From Flavobacteriales bacterium (lineage in GTDB: Bacteria > Bacteroidota > Bacteroidia > Flavobacteriales_D > Sanyastnellaceae), in the NCBI GenBank assembly GCA_029242765.1, contig JAQWTJ010000038.1:1-64000 (forward strand): a stretch of DNA of 64,000 bases. The letters are read 5' to 3'. This document shows positions 43,542 through 52,405 of this stretch, piece after piece. The position numbers and the translations under genes are program-made. Each line of letters starts with the position of its first letter. Position 1 is the stretch's first letter. The notes under the pieces were generated by a model. That model saw nothing but the letters and a program-made list of their open reading frames with translations, searched no databases and was not told where the DNA came from.

Positions 43542-43572
43542 CAAAGATGGTGAATAATGCTCGATAAAACAA
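43542..43572 (-). promoter_or_regulatory. promoter of the giant surface protein gene
   Basis: On the minus strand, TTG (43572-43570) is followed after 20 bases by CATCTTTG (43549-43542), a one-mismatch match to the Bacteroidota -33/-7 pattern TTG-N(19-21)-TAnnTTTG. The predicted start lies about 40 bases before the ATG. Confidence 0.5.
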
Positions 43573-43586
43573 GCATAATGCTCGAT
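43554..43586. promoter_or_regulatory. direct repeat (two 12-bp copies, 21-bp period) flanking the -33 box
   Basis: ATAATGCTCGAT occurs at 43554-43565 and again at 43575-43586, identical in all 12 bases. The period of 21 bp equals two helical turns, placing both copies on one face of the DNA. The -33 TTG lies between them. This is the geometry of a dimeric regulator site (LytTR or OmpR-type proteins use such repeats). Confidence 0.55.
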
Positions 43587-43724
43587 GAAGGTGTCATTGG
43601 CGTCGACGAACGAGCTAAACCGCACAATGCATCCCCGCGCAATGCCGCTTAGAATGCGGGACGCGCAGCTTGAGCCCCAGTTCAAGGACTTTTCAAAAAA
43701 CTTACAGAAAAGCTATCGCGGCGA

Positions 43725-46469
43725 TCAGACCACAATGTTGACGATTCGCCCGGGGACGACGATCACCTTTTTGGGCCTGTTGCCCTCAAGCTGAGCGGCA
43801 GCTCGTGCATCGCCCAGCGCAGCCGCCTCAACATCGGACGGCGACATATCGGCCGCCACCATCAACTCAAAACGCACCTTGCCGTTGAACGACACCGGGT
43901 AGGTTACCTCAGCCTCCACCAAATGAGCGGCATCGAAAACCGGCCACGGCGCGTCGCACACGCTACCCTTCTTGCCGAGTAGCGACCACAAATCCTCAGC
44001 AAGATGCGGGGCATACGGCGAGAGTAAGACGGCCAACGGCTCGAGCAGTTCGCGCTGATGGGCGTCTTGTGCTGTGAGCTCGTTCACTCCGATCATCATC
44101 GCAGAAACCACCGTATTCCAGCTCAAGCGGTCCAGATCTTTTGACACTTTTTTGATGGTCTTGTGCACGGTGCGCAGGCCGTCAGCGGCAGGTGCGGAAT
44201 CCACCACGAGGCAGGCGCCATCTTGATCGCGGTACAGCCGCGCGAGTTTGCGTAGGAAATTGTGCACCCCGCTGATGCCTTTTGTGTCCCAGGGTTTGGC
44301 CTGCTCCAGAGGCCCCAAGAACATTTCGTAACAGCGCAGCGTGTCCGCTCCATAGCGCTCAACCAAGTCGTCGGGGTTTTCCACATTGAACTTCGACTTG
44401 GACATCTTCTCGACTTCAGACCCGCAGCGGTAGCTACCGTCTTCACTCAGCTCAAACGTCGCATTGGCATACTCGGGGCGCCAATTCTTGAAGGCCTCGG
44501 TGTCCAACACATCGCCGTCCACAAGTGACACGTCCACATGCAAGCGCTGGGTCTTGAACTCTTTCCTCCGGTCAAAACTCACAAAACACGGCCCGCCTTC
44601 GATGCGGTAGACAAAGCTGCTCCGCCCCAAAATCATCCCCTGATTGACCAACTTTTTGAACGGCTCATGAAAGCCAATCAAGCCCCTGTCAAACAAAAAC
44701 TTTGTCCAGAAACGACTGTAGAGCAAATGGCCTGTGCCGTGTTCGGCACCGCCGATGTACAGGTCGACTTGGCCCCAGTAGTCGCTCTTGCTGCGATCGC
44801 AAAAGGCCGCGTTGTTCGCAGGGTCCATGTAGCGCAAGAAATACCAACTGCTGCCCGCCCAACCTGGCATGGTGTTGTACTCCATGCGTTCGCCTGTGGG
44901 CACACTCCACCGGGTGGCTCTGGCCAGGGGCGGGTCGCCGTCGGCTGTCGGCAAGTATTCATCTACTTCAGGCAGGACCACTTGGCCATCTTCTACAAGC
45001 TGTGGAATCCCGTCTTTGTATCGAATAGGGAAGGGTTCACCCCAATAGCGTTGCCGGCTGAACACGGCATCGCGCAGGCGATAATTCACTCGGGCTTCGG
45101 CCGCCCCCTTTTCTTCGAGCAGCTCAATTGCTATGGCCATTGCATCCTTTGCCGCCAATCCATCCAGCGCCCCACTGTTCATGAGTACGGCTGATTTGTC
45201 CACGGTTGCACCTTCACCGGTGTCGTGCCCCTCAAAGATGGCTGGAATCGGAAGATTAAAGTGCTGAGCAAAAGCCCAGTCCCGGTCATCGCCAGCGGGC
45301 ACAGCCATCACAGCCCCTGTTCCATACCCGGCCAGCACGTAATCTGCCGCCCAAACCGGCAGCTGCTCCCCGCTGATCGGTGAGACGGCATAAGCCCCAG
45401 TGAACACCCCGCTGATTCCCCGCTCCCCGCTCATTCGCTCGCGCTCGGAAGCCGCCCCCGCCTGCTCGCAGTACGCCTCCACCTTTTTGCGCATTTCCTC
45501 GGTGGTAATCTGCTTCACCAGGTCGTGCTCGGGCGCAAGCACAATAAAACTCGCCCCGTAAATCGTGTCGGGCCGCGTCGAAAAGACTTCAATTTTCAAG
45601 GGGTTGCCGGCTTCCCTCGTGCCGGCCACCTCAAAGCGGATGCTCGCGCCGGTTGACTTCCCAATCCAATTGCGCTGAATTTCCACAATCGAGCTGGGCC
45701 AATCCACCGTGTCTAAGTCGTCAATCAAGCGGTCAGCATACGCCGTGATGCGCATGATCCACTGGCGCATGGTCTTCTGTTCCACGGCGTGCCCGCCGCG
45801 CTCGCTTCGTCCGCCCGAAATTTCGTCGTTTGCCAAGACGGTGCCCAACGCCGGGCACCAATTGACCTGAGAATCTGCCAAATAGGCAAGTCGGTGCTCC
45901 ATCAGCACGGTGCTCTTCTGCCCCTCGTCCATCGTCGCCCATGCCTTGTCCTCACGCTCAAAGCGTGCGACCAGCTCAGCGATCGGGCGGGCACCTCCGG
46001 CCTCCACATCATACCAACTCTGGTAGAGCAGCCCGAAAATCCACTGGGTCCATTTGTAGTATGCGGGGTCGCTGGTGCGCACCTCCCGCGACCAGTCGAA
46101 GCTGAAGCCCAACAAGTCCATTTGCTGGCGGTAGCGCGCAATGTTCGTCTCCGTGGTCACCGCCGGGTGCTGACCCGTTTGGATTGCGTACTGCTCGGCG
46201 GGCAGCCCGAAGCTGTCGTATCCCATAGGGTGCAGCACATTGTAGCCCTGATGCCGCTTGTAGCGCGCAATCACATCCGATGCGATGTAGCCCAACGGAT
46301 GCCCCACATGCAGCCCAGCCCCTGAAGGGTAGGGGAACATATCTAAGGCGTAAAACTTCTTTTTCGGCGTGCCATCAGGGGCCAAAGCGCCTTCGGTCAC
46401 ACGGTAGGTCTCGTCTTCATTCCAACGCTTGCGTTGGGCCGTTTCAATCGAGAGAAAATCGTATTCCAT
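43725..46469 (-). CDS. leuS: leucyl-tRNA synthetase
   Basis: 914 residues from the ATG at 46469 (MEYDFLSIE); the ORF-track start 30 bases upstream falls just beside the predicted -7 box. Class I signatures: HIGH-type GLHVGHPLGY near the N-terminus and KMSKSKFNV in the last third. The CP1 editing domain lies between them (STRPDTIYGASF). Charges tRNA-Leu. About 230 bp of regulatory sequence separates it from the giant surface protein gene. Confidence 0.97.
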   Translation of the reverse strand: MEYDFLSIETAQRKRWNEDETYRVTEGALAPDGTPKKKFYALDMFPYPSGAGLHVGHPLGYIASDVIARYKRHQGYNVLHPMGYDSFGLPAEQYAIQTGQHPAVTTETNIARYRQQMDLLGFSFDWSREVRTSDPAYYKWTQWIFGLLYQSWYDVEAGGARPIAELVARFEREDKAWATMDEGQKSTVLMEHRLAYLADSQVNWCPALGTVLANDEISGGRSERGGHAVEQKTMRQWIMRITAYADRLIDDLDTVDWPSSIVEIQRNWIGKSTGASIRFEVAGTREAGNPLKIEVFSTRPDTIYGASFIVLAPEHDLVKQITTEEMRKKVEAYCEQAGAASERERMSGERGISGVFTGAYAVSPISGEQLPVWAADYVLAGYGTGAVMAVPAGDDRDWAFAQHFNLPIPAIFEGHDTGEGATVDKSAVLMNSGALDGLAAKDAMAIAIELLEEKGAAEARVNYRLRDAVFSRQRYWGEPFPIRYKDGIPQLVEDGQVVLPEVDEYLPTADGDPPLARATRWSVPTGERMEYNTMPGWAGSSWYFLRYMDPANNAAFCDRSKSDYWGQVDLYIGGAEHGTGHLLYSRFWTKFLFDRGLIGFHEPFKKLVNQGMILGRSSFVYRIEGGPCFVSFDRRKEFKTQRLHVDVSLVDGDVLDTEAFKNWRPEYANATFELSEDGSYRCGSEVEKMSKSKFNVENPDDLVERYGADTLRCYEMFLGPLEQAKPWDTKGISGVHNFLRKLARLYRDQDGACLVVDSAPAADGLRTVHKTIKKVSKDLDRLSWNTVVSAMMIGVNELTAQDAHQRELLEPLAVLLSPYAPHLAEDLWSLLGKKGSVCDAPWPVFDAAHLVEAEVTYPVSFNGKVRFELMVAADMSPSDVEAAALGDARAAAQLEGNRPKKVIVVPGRIVNIVV

Positions 46470-46496
46470 GGCGCTGGGAGTCTTGCCGAAGCGCCG

Positions 46497-46504
46497 CAAA
46501 TTTA
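46497..46504 (-). promoter_or_regulatory. -7 promoter box of leuS
   Basis: TAAATTTG on the minus strand, followed by C, is an exact TAnnTTTG box 27 bases before the leuS ATG. It supports the ATG at 46469 as the start. Confidence 0.5.
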
Positions 46505-46508
46505 CCCC

Positions 46509-47915
46509 TTACTCAGGACAAGCCGAACCGAATTCTCCAAGGATCGTCAGCACGTCTACCACCGTGGTCATGTCGTCCCCGTCGAGATCGCCCTCACAGC
46601 CGCTCGAGCACCCGAAATCACCTAAAATGATCAGGACATCCACCACGGTCATGTAGCCGTCACCGTTTAAGTCAGCAGGGCAAGGCGGCGGCGGGGGGTC
46701 CAGCGTTGGCCGCAAAATGTACAGCCCGTTTTCGATGTGGCTGACGATTACGTTGCCCGAAGCGAAATAGGGGTAGTTGCTCCACGTCCCGTTGAAAGCG
46801 GGGGCATTGCTCGTGGGGTACACGTCGAAGTAGGCCACTTCCTCGAGGTTTCCATTGGCTATATCATCGAGGTCCAAAATGCGCAATCCTGCGCGGTAAT
46901 TCGATTGGTAGCAACGCCCCTGATGCGTGTAGAGGTTGTGATCAATAGCGGAGGTGGTGCCGGTGAACGTGCCCAATAGCGTCGGCGCATCGAGATCCTG
47001 TACGTCCCAAATGAAGGTCTTTGTGTTGCCGCCGAAGTAGTACTCGTCGAGCTCGTCGTTGGACAAGAAGTACCGATGATCCTCGGTGAGCCACCCTTGG
47101 TGAGTGTACGCTGAGCCGCTGTACCCTGGGCTGGATAACTCCACGGCATCGTTGGGGCTTGAGACGTCGACTATGGTGACCGTATTTTCATTACAGGCGA
47201 AGGCGATCTCTTTGCCAATATGCTGGCTGTCTGGTCCGGAATAAGTCACCACTTGCGCGTCATGCGTGTAGCCGTCTTCAGAGAAAGTGCCGATGGTCAC
47301 CGGGTTGGTGGGGTTGGCCAAGTCAATGATGTGGAGTCCACCGGATGCGGTGCTGCCTCCCACGGAAAAGGCGTGGCCTGTGGTTTCGTTGATCACCAGG
47401 TTGTGTGCAGAGCCAAATCCGCTGAAGTGGCCGTCTTCGGTGAAGGTTTCGGGCGGGAAGGACACGTTGCGAAGACGCGTCAAGTCGAAGATCTGCATCC
47501 CGTGGCCGCCCGCCTCTGACACGATGTAGGCGTAGTTGTTGTGCACTTTGATGTCACGCCAGATAGAATTGCTGGTGTGCGTGGGCAATTGGCCTAAGTA
47601 CAACGGGTTGATTGGATCGGTGATGTCGATAAACGACGTGCCGGCCTCGCGACCGATGATGGCGTATTCGCTGTCGTCAAGCGGGTCGGTCCAGCCCCAG
47701 ATGTCGCTCATCTCGCCCCCGCCAATATTGCTGGGAGACATGTGGGCCATCAGGTCGACCTCGTTGCACGGATAACCCGCGGCCAAACCGTTGATGCAAG
47801 GGGATTGAGCCGAAAGGGAATAGGAAGAAAGTGCAAGGCAAGTAGCCGCGTAGAGGGGGAAGTAGAGTGCTTTCAAAGCGAAAAATTTGCGGCTTGAGCA
47901 AAGCGCATTCGGCAA
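46509..47915 (-). CDS. choice-of-anchor B family secreted protein with C-terminal dockerin-like repeats
   Basis: Up to 468 residues. The start is not an ATG: TTG at 47915, or TTG at 47876, which gives a compact signal peptide (LKALYFPLYAATCLALSSYSLSAQ). The body is a beta-propeller of LVIVD-type blades typical of the choice-of-anchor B family (GREAGTSFIDITDPINP, SEAGGHGMQIFDLTRLR, YTHQGWLTEDHRYFL). The C-terminus carries two dockerin-like calcium loops (DLNGDGYMTVVDVLIILGDFG and DLDGDDMTTVVDVLTILGEFG) instead of a T9SS sorting domain. Probably an extracellular protein; the role is unknown. It is divergent from the polysaccharide deacetylase. Confidence 0.85.
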   Translation of the reverse strand: MPNALCSSRKFFALKALYFPLYAATCLALSSYSLSAQSPCINGLAAGYPCNEVDLMAHMSPSNIGGGEMSDIWGWTDPLDDSEYAIIGREAGTSFIDITDPINPLYLGQLPTHTSNSIWRDIKVHNNYAYIVSEAGGHGMQIFDLTRLRNVSFPPETFTEDGHFSGFGSAHNLVINETTGHAFSVGGSTASGGLHIIDLANPTNPVTIGTFSEDGYTHDAQVVTYSGPDSQHIGKEIAFACNENTVTIVDVSSPNDAVELSSPGYSGSAYTHQGWLTEDHRYFLSNDELDEYYFGGNTKTFIWDVQDLDAPTLLGTFTGTTSAIDHNLYTHQGRCYQSNYRAGLRILDLDDIANGNLEEVAYFDVYPTSNAPAFNGTWSNYPYFASGNVIVSHIENGLYILRPTLDPPPPPCPADLNGDGYMTVVDVLIILGDFGCSSGCEGDLDGDDMTTVVDVLTILGEFGSACPE

Positions 47916-47953
47916 GACAGAACGAAAAGTTAAGCAAAATCTTTGTGACAGCG

Positions 47954-48595
47954 ATGTCTATCTGCAAATTTGCGGCCGTGTATTTGTCTAAGACCCCGGC
48001 TTTGATGCCGGCAATTTTTTCGGACTTTATGTGGAGAGGGCTCCCTGAGGTGGATGGTGTGGGGCAAGTTTATTTGACGTTTGATGACGGTCCTCACGAG
48101 CAGTGGACGCCGTGGGTGATGGACCAGCTGGAGGCACACAACGGGCTAGGGACGTTTTTTCTGGTCGGTGAAAACGTGGACCGCCACCCGGAATTGTATG
48201 CGCAAATTCTTGAGCGCGGCCACCGTGTTGGCGGCCATACCCAATCGCACACCAACGGTTGGGAAGCTTCAAACATCACCTACCTGCGTTCTTATTTGCA
48301 ATGTCAGGAGAAGGTTGAAAGCGACTTGTTCCGTCCCCCCTTCGGCCGCATCAGCACAGCGCAGGCCCGCGCAGTTTCTACGAGATCTAAGATTGTGATG
48401 TGGGATGTGCTAACGGGTGATTTCGACCATTCGAGGTCGCCTAAATCATGCGTGGATTCGACATTGGCCGCGGTTGAGCCGGGCTCCATTGTGGTGATGC
48501 ACGACAGTGAAAAGGCCGCACCACGCCTCCGAGAAGTCTTGCCAGCCCTGCTCAACCGTTTGGATGAAAAGGGCTGGTCTGCCGCGTCTTTGTAA
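47954..48595 (+). CDS. polysaccharide deacetylase (NodB homology)
   Basis: 213 residues from the ATG at 47954. NodB motifs: TFDDGP (catalytic Asp and metal Asp), HTQSH (metal histidines) and RPPFGR. The final VVMHDSEKA segment supplies the last conserved His. It removes acetyl groups from a polysaccharide such as peptidoglycan or chitin-like polymers. No obvious signal peptide, so it may be cytoplasmic or exported in another way. A weak -7 box (AATCTTTG) ends 8 bases before the ATG. Confidence 0.88.
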   Translation: MSICKFAAVYLSKTPALMPAIFSDFMWRGLPEVDGVGQVYLTFDDGPHEQWTPWVMDQLEAHNGLGTFFLVGENVDRHPELYAQILERGHRVGGHTQSHTNGWEASNITYLRSYLQCQEKVESDLFRPPFGRISTAQARAVSTRSKIVMWDVLTGDFDHSRSPKSCVDSTLAAVEPGSIVVMHDSEKAAPRLREVLPALLNRLDEKGWSAASL

Positions 48596-48666
48596 GCCGC
48601 TTCCCACGTGATCTTACGGCAACCCTCCTACGTCCTGTCAGAATCTATAGGGCGAAATTGCACCCT

Positions 48667-49077
48667 ATGCCATTACCACTTCATGTACTGTACATTGACG
48701 ACGACGAGGTCGCCTTGGTTACGGCCCAACTTCAGCTCATGCGCGACGGTATTCAAGCTGAAACTACAGCCTACCCCCTTGAGGGGATTTCGATTCTAGC
48801 ATCCCAAGACATCGATTTGGTGGTCATCGATGTGATGATGCCTGCAATCGACGGTTTAGATTTTGTGCGCCTGATGCGGTCGCTTGATCTGCATCATCCT
48901 GTGGTGTTCCTCACTTCAGCTGACATCGTCGAAATCAAAGACGAAATTTACGGATTGGGTGCACTCGGGGTGCTCAGTAAATCGGAGCGAAAGGGCCGGC
49001 TTAGTGAAAGATTGCGGGCATTGTACAAGTCGGCGTCACCTCAGCTCTCGCTGGGCTCCACCGTCTCGGCCTTCTGA
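48667..49077 (+). CDS. single-domain response regulator (receiver only)
   Basis: 136 residues from the ATG at 48667; the ORF track begins at a TTG three codons earlier. The receiver fold is complete: acidic pocket D11/D12, phosphorylation site D55 (VVIDVMMP), T83 (FLTSAD) and K105 (LSKSE). No output domain follows, so it acts by protein contact, as CheY or Spo0F do. No kinase is beside it. Its last 37 bases overlap the tail of the convergent DUF349 gene. Confidence 0.88.
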   Translation: MPLPLHVLYIDDDEVALVTAQLQLMRDGIQAETTAYPLEGISILASQDIDLVVIDVMMPAIDGLDFVRLMRSLDLHHPVVFLTSADIVEIKDEIYGLGALGVLSKSERKGRLSERLRALYKSASPQLSLGSTVSAF

Positions 49078-50819
49078 CGGGCATTGCGCAGCATTTGCAA
49101 CTTGCGCTTGATTTCCTCGATTTCACGGTGCTCCTTGTCGATTTTCTTTTGAAAATCAGCGAGCATGGACTCTGCGCCCTTGCCCGTGAAAAAGCCCATG
49201 TTGTTTTCGAACTGGTTGATATGCGTTTGCAGACGATTGATTTTATCGCGCAAGGCCCGCTCTTCTTTTTGTGCCATTTGTTCAGAGCCTGCGCCCGTTA
49301 CTAAGGACTCGGCCCGCTGCTTGTACGCGTCCACTGAACGTTCCGAGCGGTTGGCCCCCAAGGCGTCGTATTTCACATCCAAGGCTGCACGGTATCGGTC
49401 CACCACCTTGTCAAATTCGCGCCGGGGCACGTGCCCCGATTCATTCCAACGCGTAGAGAACACTTTTAAGGCCCCCAGGTCATCCTCGTGTTTACCCGTG
49501 AGAGTGTATGCCTCGATTTCCTTAATCAGCACTTGCTTCGCTTTGAGGTTGCCCTCATACGCCTTGTCCTGCTCTGCAAAGTGGTTCTTCTTCCCTTTGA
49601 AGAACTTGTCGCAAACCTTTCGGAACTCGCGCCATAAACGCTGGTCCTCCCGGCCGGCTGGACCCACGTCCTTCCACTGCTTTTGCAGCTGAATCAACTG
49701 ATGGCTCGCCTCCTTCCAGTCGGTGCTGCTGCCCAGCTCAGTTGCTTCTTTTATCAGTTCGCGCTTGCGGTCGCGATTGTCCTTTTGCTCCTTACGGATA
49801 TCGGCAAAGGCCACGTTACGCTTTTCAAAGAACGAGTCGCACAGGCCGCGGAAGTCGGCCCACGCCTTTTGGTCGTCCGCACGTCCCGCGAAGCCGACTG
49901 TTTTCCATTCCTGCTGCAAGGCTTTCACTTCCTCTGCAGCCGGGGTGAAGACTTCTGGGGTTTCCAAGTCGCGCGTCAGAATGTCGCGCAGCGTGTTGAT
50001 TATGACTTGCTTGGCGTCGAAGTTTGCTTTGTAGCCTTCGCGCAATGAGTCGTAATGCGACTTGACTTTGTCGAGGGCGGACCGCGTCAGGCCGAAGAAC
50101 AAGTCGCCGATCTCTTCATACGTGTCGCGAGGGGTTGGGCCGATGTCGAGCCACTGCTTTTGTAGCGAGCGTGCGAGCATCTCCTTCTCTTTCAAATCCG
50201 TGACTTCAACCAGAGTTTTTGCGCGCTCAATAAGGGCCTCCTTGAGTTTGAGGTTCACCTTTAGGTCGTTGTCCGCAAGCTGCTTGTAGATGTTGATGTT
50301 GTAGAAAAAAGAATCGCGAAGGCGGTGCCACTCGTCGTTGAGCGCCGTATGCTGGTCACCCGGCACATTGCCCACCTCCTTCCACTGTTCACTCAGTGTA
50401 TTGAAGGTGTTAAACGCTTTTCCGATGTTCTCCTCCTCCTTGATCAGCGTGTCAAGCTCTGTTACAAAGCCCTTCTTCTTTTCATAATTGTCCTTTTGTT
50501 CCAATGCAATGGCGTCTCGCCATACCTTTTCCCGTGCTTTGAACGACTTGTGGAACTCGTCATTTTTCGCGTCTTCTTCGTCGGGTGCATACGTGAAGCG
50601 AAGCGGCTCACCAACTTCGTCGACTTGGTCAGGGCCAAGGGCCTCAAAGGCCTTGCGCTGGGTCGAAACCTCCTTCTCGCGCTCGTCTCGGTAGACCGAG
50701 AAGGCGGTGCGCACATCCACACGGATGGCTTCGATTTCCGGGTTCTCGAGGAGTCCGGCGATGCGCAGATTGATTTCAGCTTTCATCGTAGTCGGGTGCT
50801 GGGGTACATTGCCGTCCAT
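49041..50819 (-). CDS. DUF349 domain-containing protein
   Basis: About 592 residues from the ATG at 50819 (MDGNVPQHP); an ATG at 50786 (MKAEINLR) is a good alternative. The protein is built of several DUF349 helical repeats, recognised by the recurrent LxxxWKDVGPxxR pattern (SLQKQWLDIGPTPRD, ALQQEWKTVGFAGR, QLQKQWKDVGPAGR, VFSTRWNESGHVPR). The C-terminus is a coiled coil (EIEEIKRKLQMLRNARQ). Cytoplasmic; function not established. Its start overlaps the recX start on the other strand at a shared CCATGG. Confidence 0.88.
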   Translation of the reverse strand: MDGNVPQHPTTMKAEINLRIAGLLENPEIEAIRVDVRTAFSVYRDEREKEVSTQRKAFEALGPDQVDEVGEPLRFTYAPDEEDAKNDEFHKSFKAREKVWRDAIALEQKDNYEKKKGFVTELDTLIKEEENIGKAFNTFNTLSEQWKEVGNVPGDQHTALNDEWHRLRDSFFYNINIYKQLADNDLKVNLKLKEALIERAKTLVEVTDLKEKEMLARSLQKQWLDIGPTPRDTYEEIGDLFFGLTRSALDKVKSHYDSLREGYKANFDAKQVIINTLRDILTRDLETPEVFTPAAEEVKALQQEWKTVGFAGRADDQKAWADFRGLCDSFFEKRNVAFADIRKEQKDNRDRKRELIKEATELGSSTDWKEASHQLIQLQKQWKDVGPAGREDQRLWREFRKVCDKFFKGKKNHFAEQDKAYEGNLKAKQVLIKEIEAYTLTGKHEDDLGALKVFSTRWNESGHVPRREFDKVVDRYRAALDVKYDALGANRSERSVDAYKQRAESLVTGAGSEQMAQKEERALRDKINRLQTHINQFENNMGFFTGKGAESMLADFQKKIDKEHREIEEIKRKLQMLRNARQKAETVEPSES

Positions 50820-51276
50820 GGAAAAGGACTGGGTTGGATTCGCGAAGATACGGAATTGGTGTGCTTTACGTGAGCGAAGTGCGGCCGATGTGCGTAGAAA
50901 ATTGTTTGCGTTAAAATCTGATTTGCAACTGTCTGCCGTCTTGGATCGACTGCACGAGGAGGATTTTCTCAACGAGCCCCGATTTGCTGAGGACTTTGCC
51001 CGGGGAAAACTGCGCATCAAACGCTGGGGTCCCGCGAAGATCAAGGCCGCACTTCTGGCGAATCACAGCCTGGACTCAAGCGCAGCGCAAGCCGCTGTTG
51101 ACACTTTGGAGCCTGACGACTTGAGGGAGGCGGTAGACGCTGCATTGGCCGCCCGTCGCCGCGTACGGCCCGGCCATGAACCGGAACAGCTCATCCGCCA
51201 TGTATGCCAGCGCGGCTTTGCCTACGCCGAGGCGCGTGATGCGGTCGCACGAAGTACCTTTACATCTCCATGTTGA
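50818..51276 (+). CDS. recX: RecX family regulatory protein
   Basis: 152 residues from the ATG at 50818 (MEKDWVGFAKIRNWCALRER). It shows the RecX three-helix repeats: RSAADVRRKL, LHEEDFLNEPRFAEDFARGKLRIKRWGPAKIKAAL, and RHVCQRGFAYAEARDAV. RecX binds and restrains RecA filaments. No recA is nearby. It overlaps prfB by 7 bp downstream. Its start codon overlaps that of the DUF349 gene in the palindrome CCATGG, leaving no room for separate leaders. Confidence 0.85.
   Translation: MEKDWVGFAKIRNWCALRERSAADVRRKLFALKSDLQLSAVLDRLHEEDFLNEPRFAEDFARGKLRIKRWGPAKIKAALLANHSLDSSAAQAAVDTLEPDDLREAVDAALAARRRVRPGHEPEQLIRHVCQRGFAYAEARDAVARSTFTSPC
50843..50850 (-). promoter_or_regulatory. possible -7 box of the DUF349 gene, inside recX
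   Basis: TATCTTCG on the minus strand, one base off TAnnTTTG and identical to the box before ileS, lies about 24 bases before the ATG at 50819. It falls within recX codons. Confidence 0.35.
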
Positions 51277-52373
51277 ATGCTGACCATATCGTTCAGGCGC
51301 TCAAGCGCCTCGAAGGACTCAAGACCTACTTGGCCATCGACCAGAAATTGATCGAGATTCAGGAGGATGAGAAGCTCACCCAGGACCCTGATTTTTGGAA
51401 TGATTCAAAGGCGGCTGAATTGGTGATGAAGAAGATTCGGGGCAAGAAAGCTTGGGTCGAAGGGTACCAATCCTGCGAATCAAACCTTGAGGACTTGCAG
51501 GTGCTGTTTGACTTTTTTAAAGAGGGGGAGAGCACCGAGGCCGAGGTGGATGCGCTGCACAAGACGATTGTCAATCAGATCGAGGCGATGGAGTTCAAGC
51601 AAATGCTTTCGGACGAGGCCGATTCGCTCAATGCGGTGGTGCAGATTACGGCTGGAGCGGGAGGGACGGAGAGCTGCGACTGGGCCTCTATGCTTCTTAG
51701 AATGTATGTGATGTATGCGGAAAAGGCCGGCTTCAAGGTGAGTGAGTTGAACCGCCAAGACGGTGACGTGGCGGGTGTCAAGCAGGTCACCATGGAGATA
51801 GAAGGCGACTTTGCATTCGGGATGCTCAAAGGCGAGAACGGCGTGCACCGCTTGGTGCGCATCAGTCCCTATGATTCAAATGCCCGGCGCCACACATCGT
51901 TTGTGTCGGTGTACGTGTACCCGCTAGTGGACGATTCGATTGAGATAGAAATCAATCAAGCTGACATTTCCTGGGACACCTTCCGTTCAGGTGGTGCAGG
52001 CGGCCAAAACGTGAACAAGGTGGAAACGGGCGTGCGGGTTCGACACAAGCCATCGGGCATTATCATTGAGAATACAGAAACGCGATCCCAATTGGGCAAC
52101 CGTGAGAAGGCGCTCCAGCTATTGAAATCCCAGCTCTACGAACTGGAGATGGCGAAAAAGAACGCCGCGCGCGATGAAATCGAGGCGGGGAAGAAGAAAA
52201 TAGAGTGGGGCTCGCAAATCCGCTCCTATGTCATGCAGCCCTACAAGATGGTCAAGGACGTGCGCACGCAGTACGAGACGTCGAACGTTGATGCCATCAT
52301 GAACGGGGAAATTGAGGATATGCTTCGAGCCTACTTGATGGCGCAGGGCAGTGAACAAACGATGGCTGATTGA
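51270..52373 (+). CDS. prfB: peptide chain release factor 2
   Basis: 367 residues in one uninterrupted frame. It ends translation at UGA and UAA. The catalytic GGQ is in [15 protein letters not shown]. The codon-recognition tripeptide normally SPF in RF2 appears as SPY ([15 protein letters not shown]). There is no in-frame TGA near codon 22, where many bacteria have the autoregulatory +1 frameshift (here TAC TTG GCC), so that control is absent. It overlaps recX by 7 bp. Confidence 0.96.
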   Translation: MLNADHIVQALKRLEGLKTYLAIDQKLIEIQEDEKLTQDPDFWNDSKAAELVMKKIRGKKAWVEGYQSCESNLEDLQVLFDFFKEGESTEAEVDALHKTIVNQIEAMEFKQMLSDEADSLNAVVQITAGAGGTESCDWASMLLRMYVMYAEKAGFKVSELNRQDGDVAGVKQVTMEIEGDFAFGMLKGENGVHRLVRISPYDSNARRHTSFVSVYVYPLVDDSIEIEINQADISWDTFRSGGAGGQNVNKVETGVRVRHKPSGIIIENTETRSQLGNREKALQLLKSQLYELEMAKKNAARDEIEAGKKKIEWGSQIRSYVMQPYKMVKDVRTQYETSNVDAIMNGEIEDMLRAYLMAQGSEQTMAD

Positions 52374-52405
52374 AGCCAATATCTAAACATTCTACACGAA
52401 TTCAG

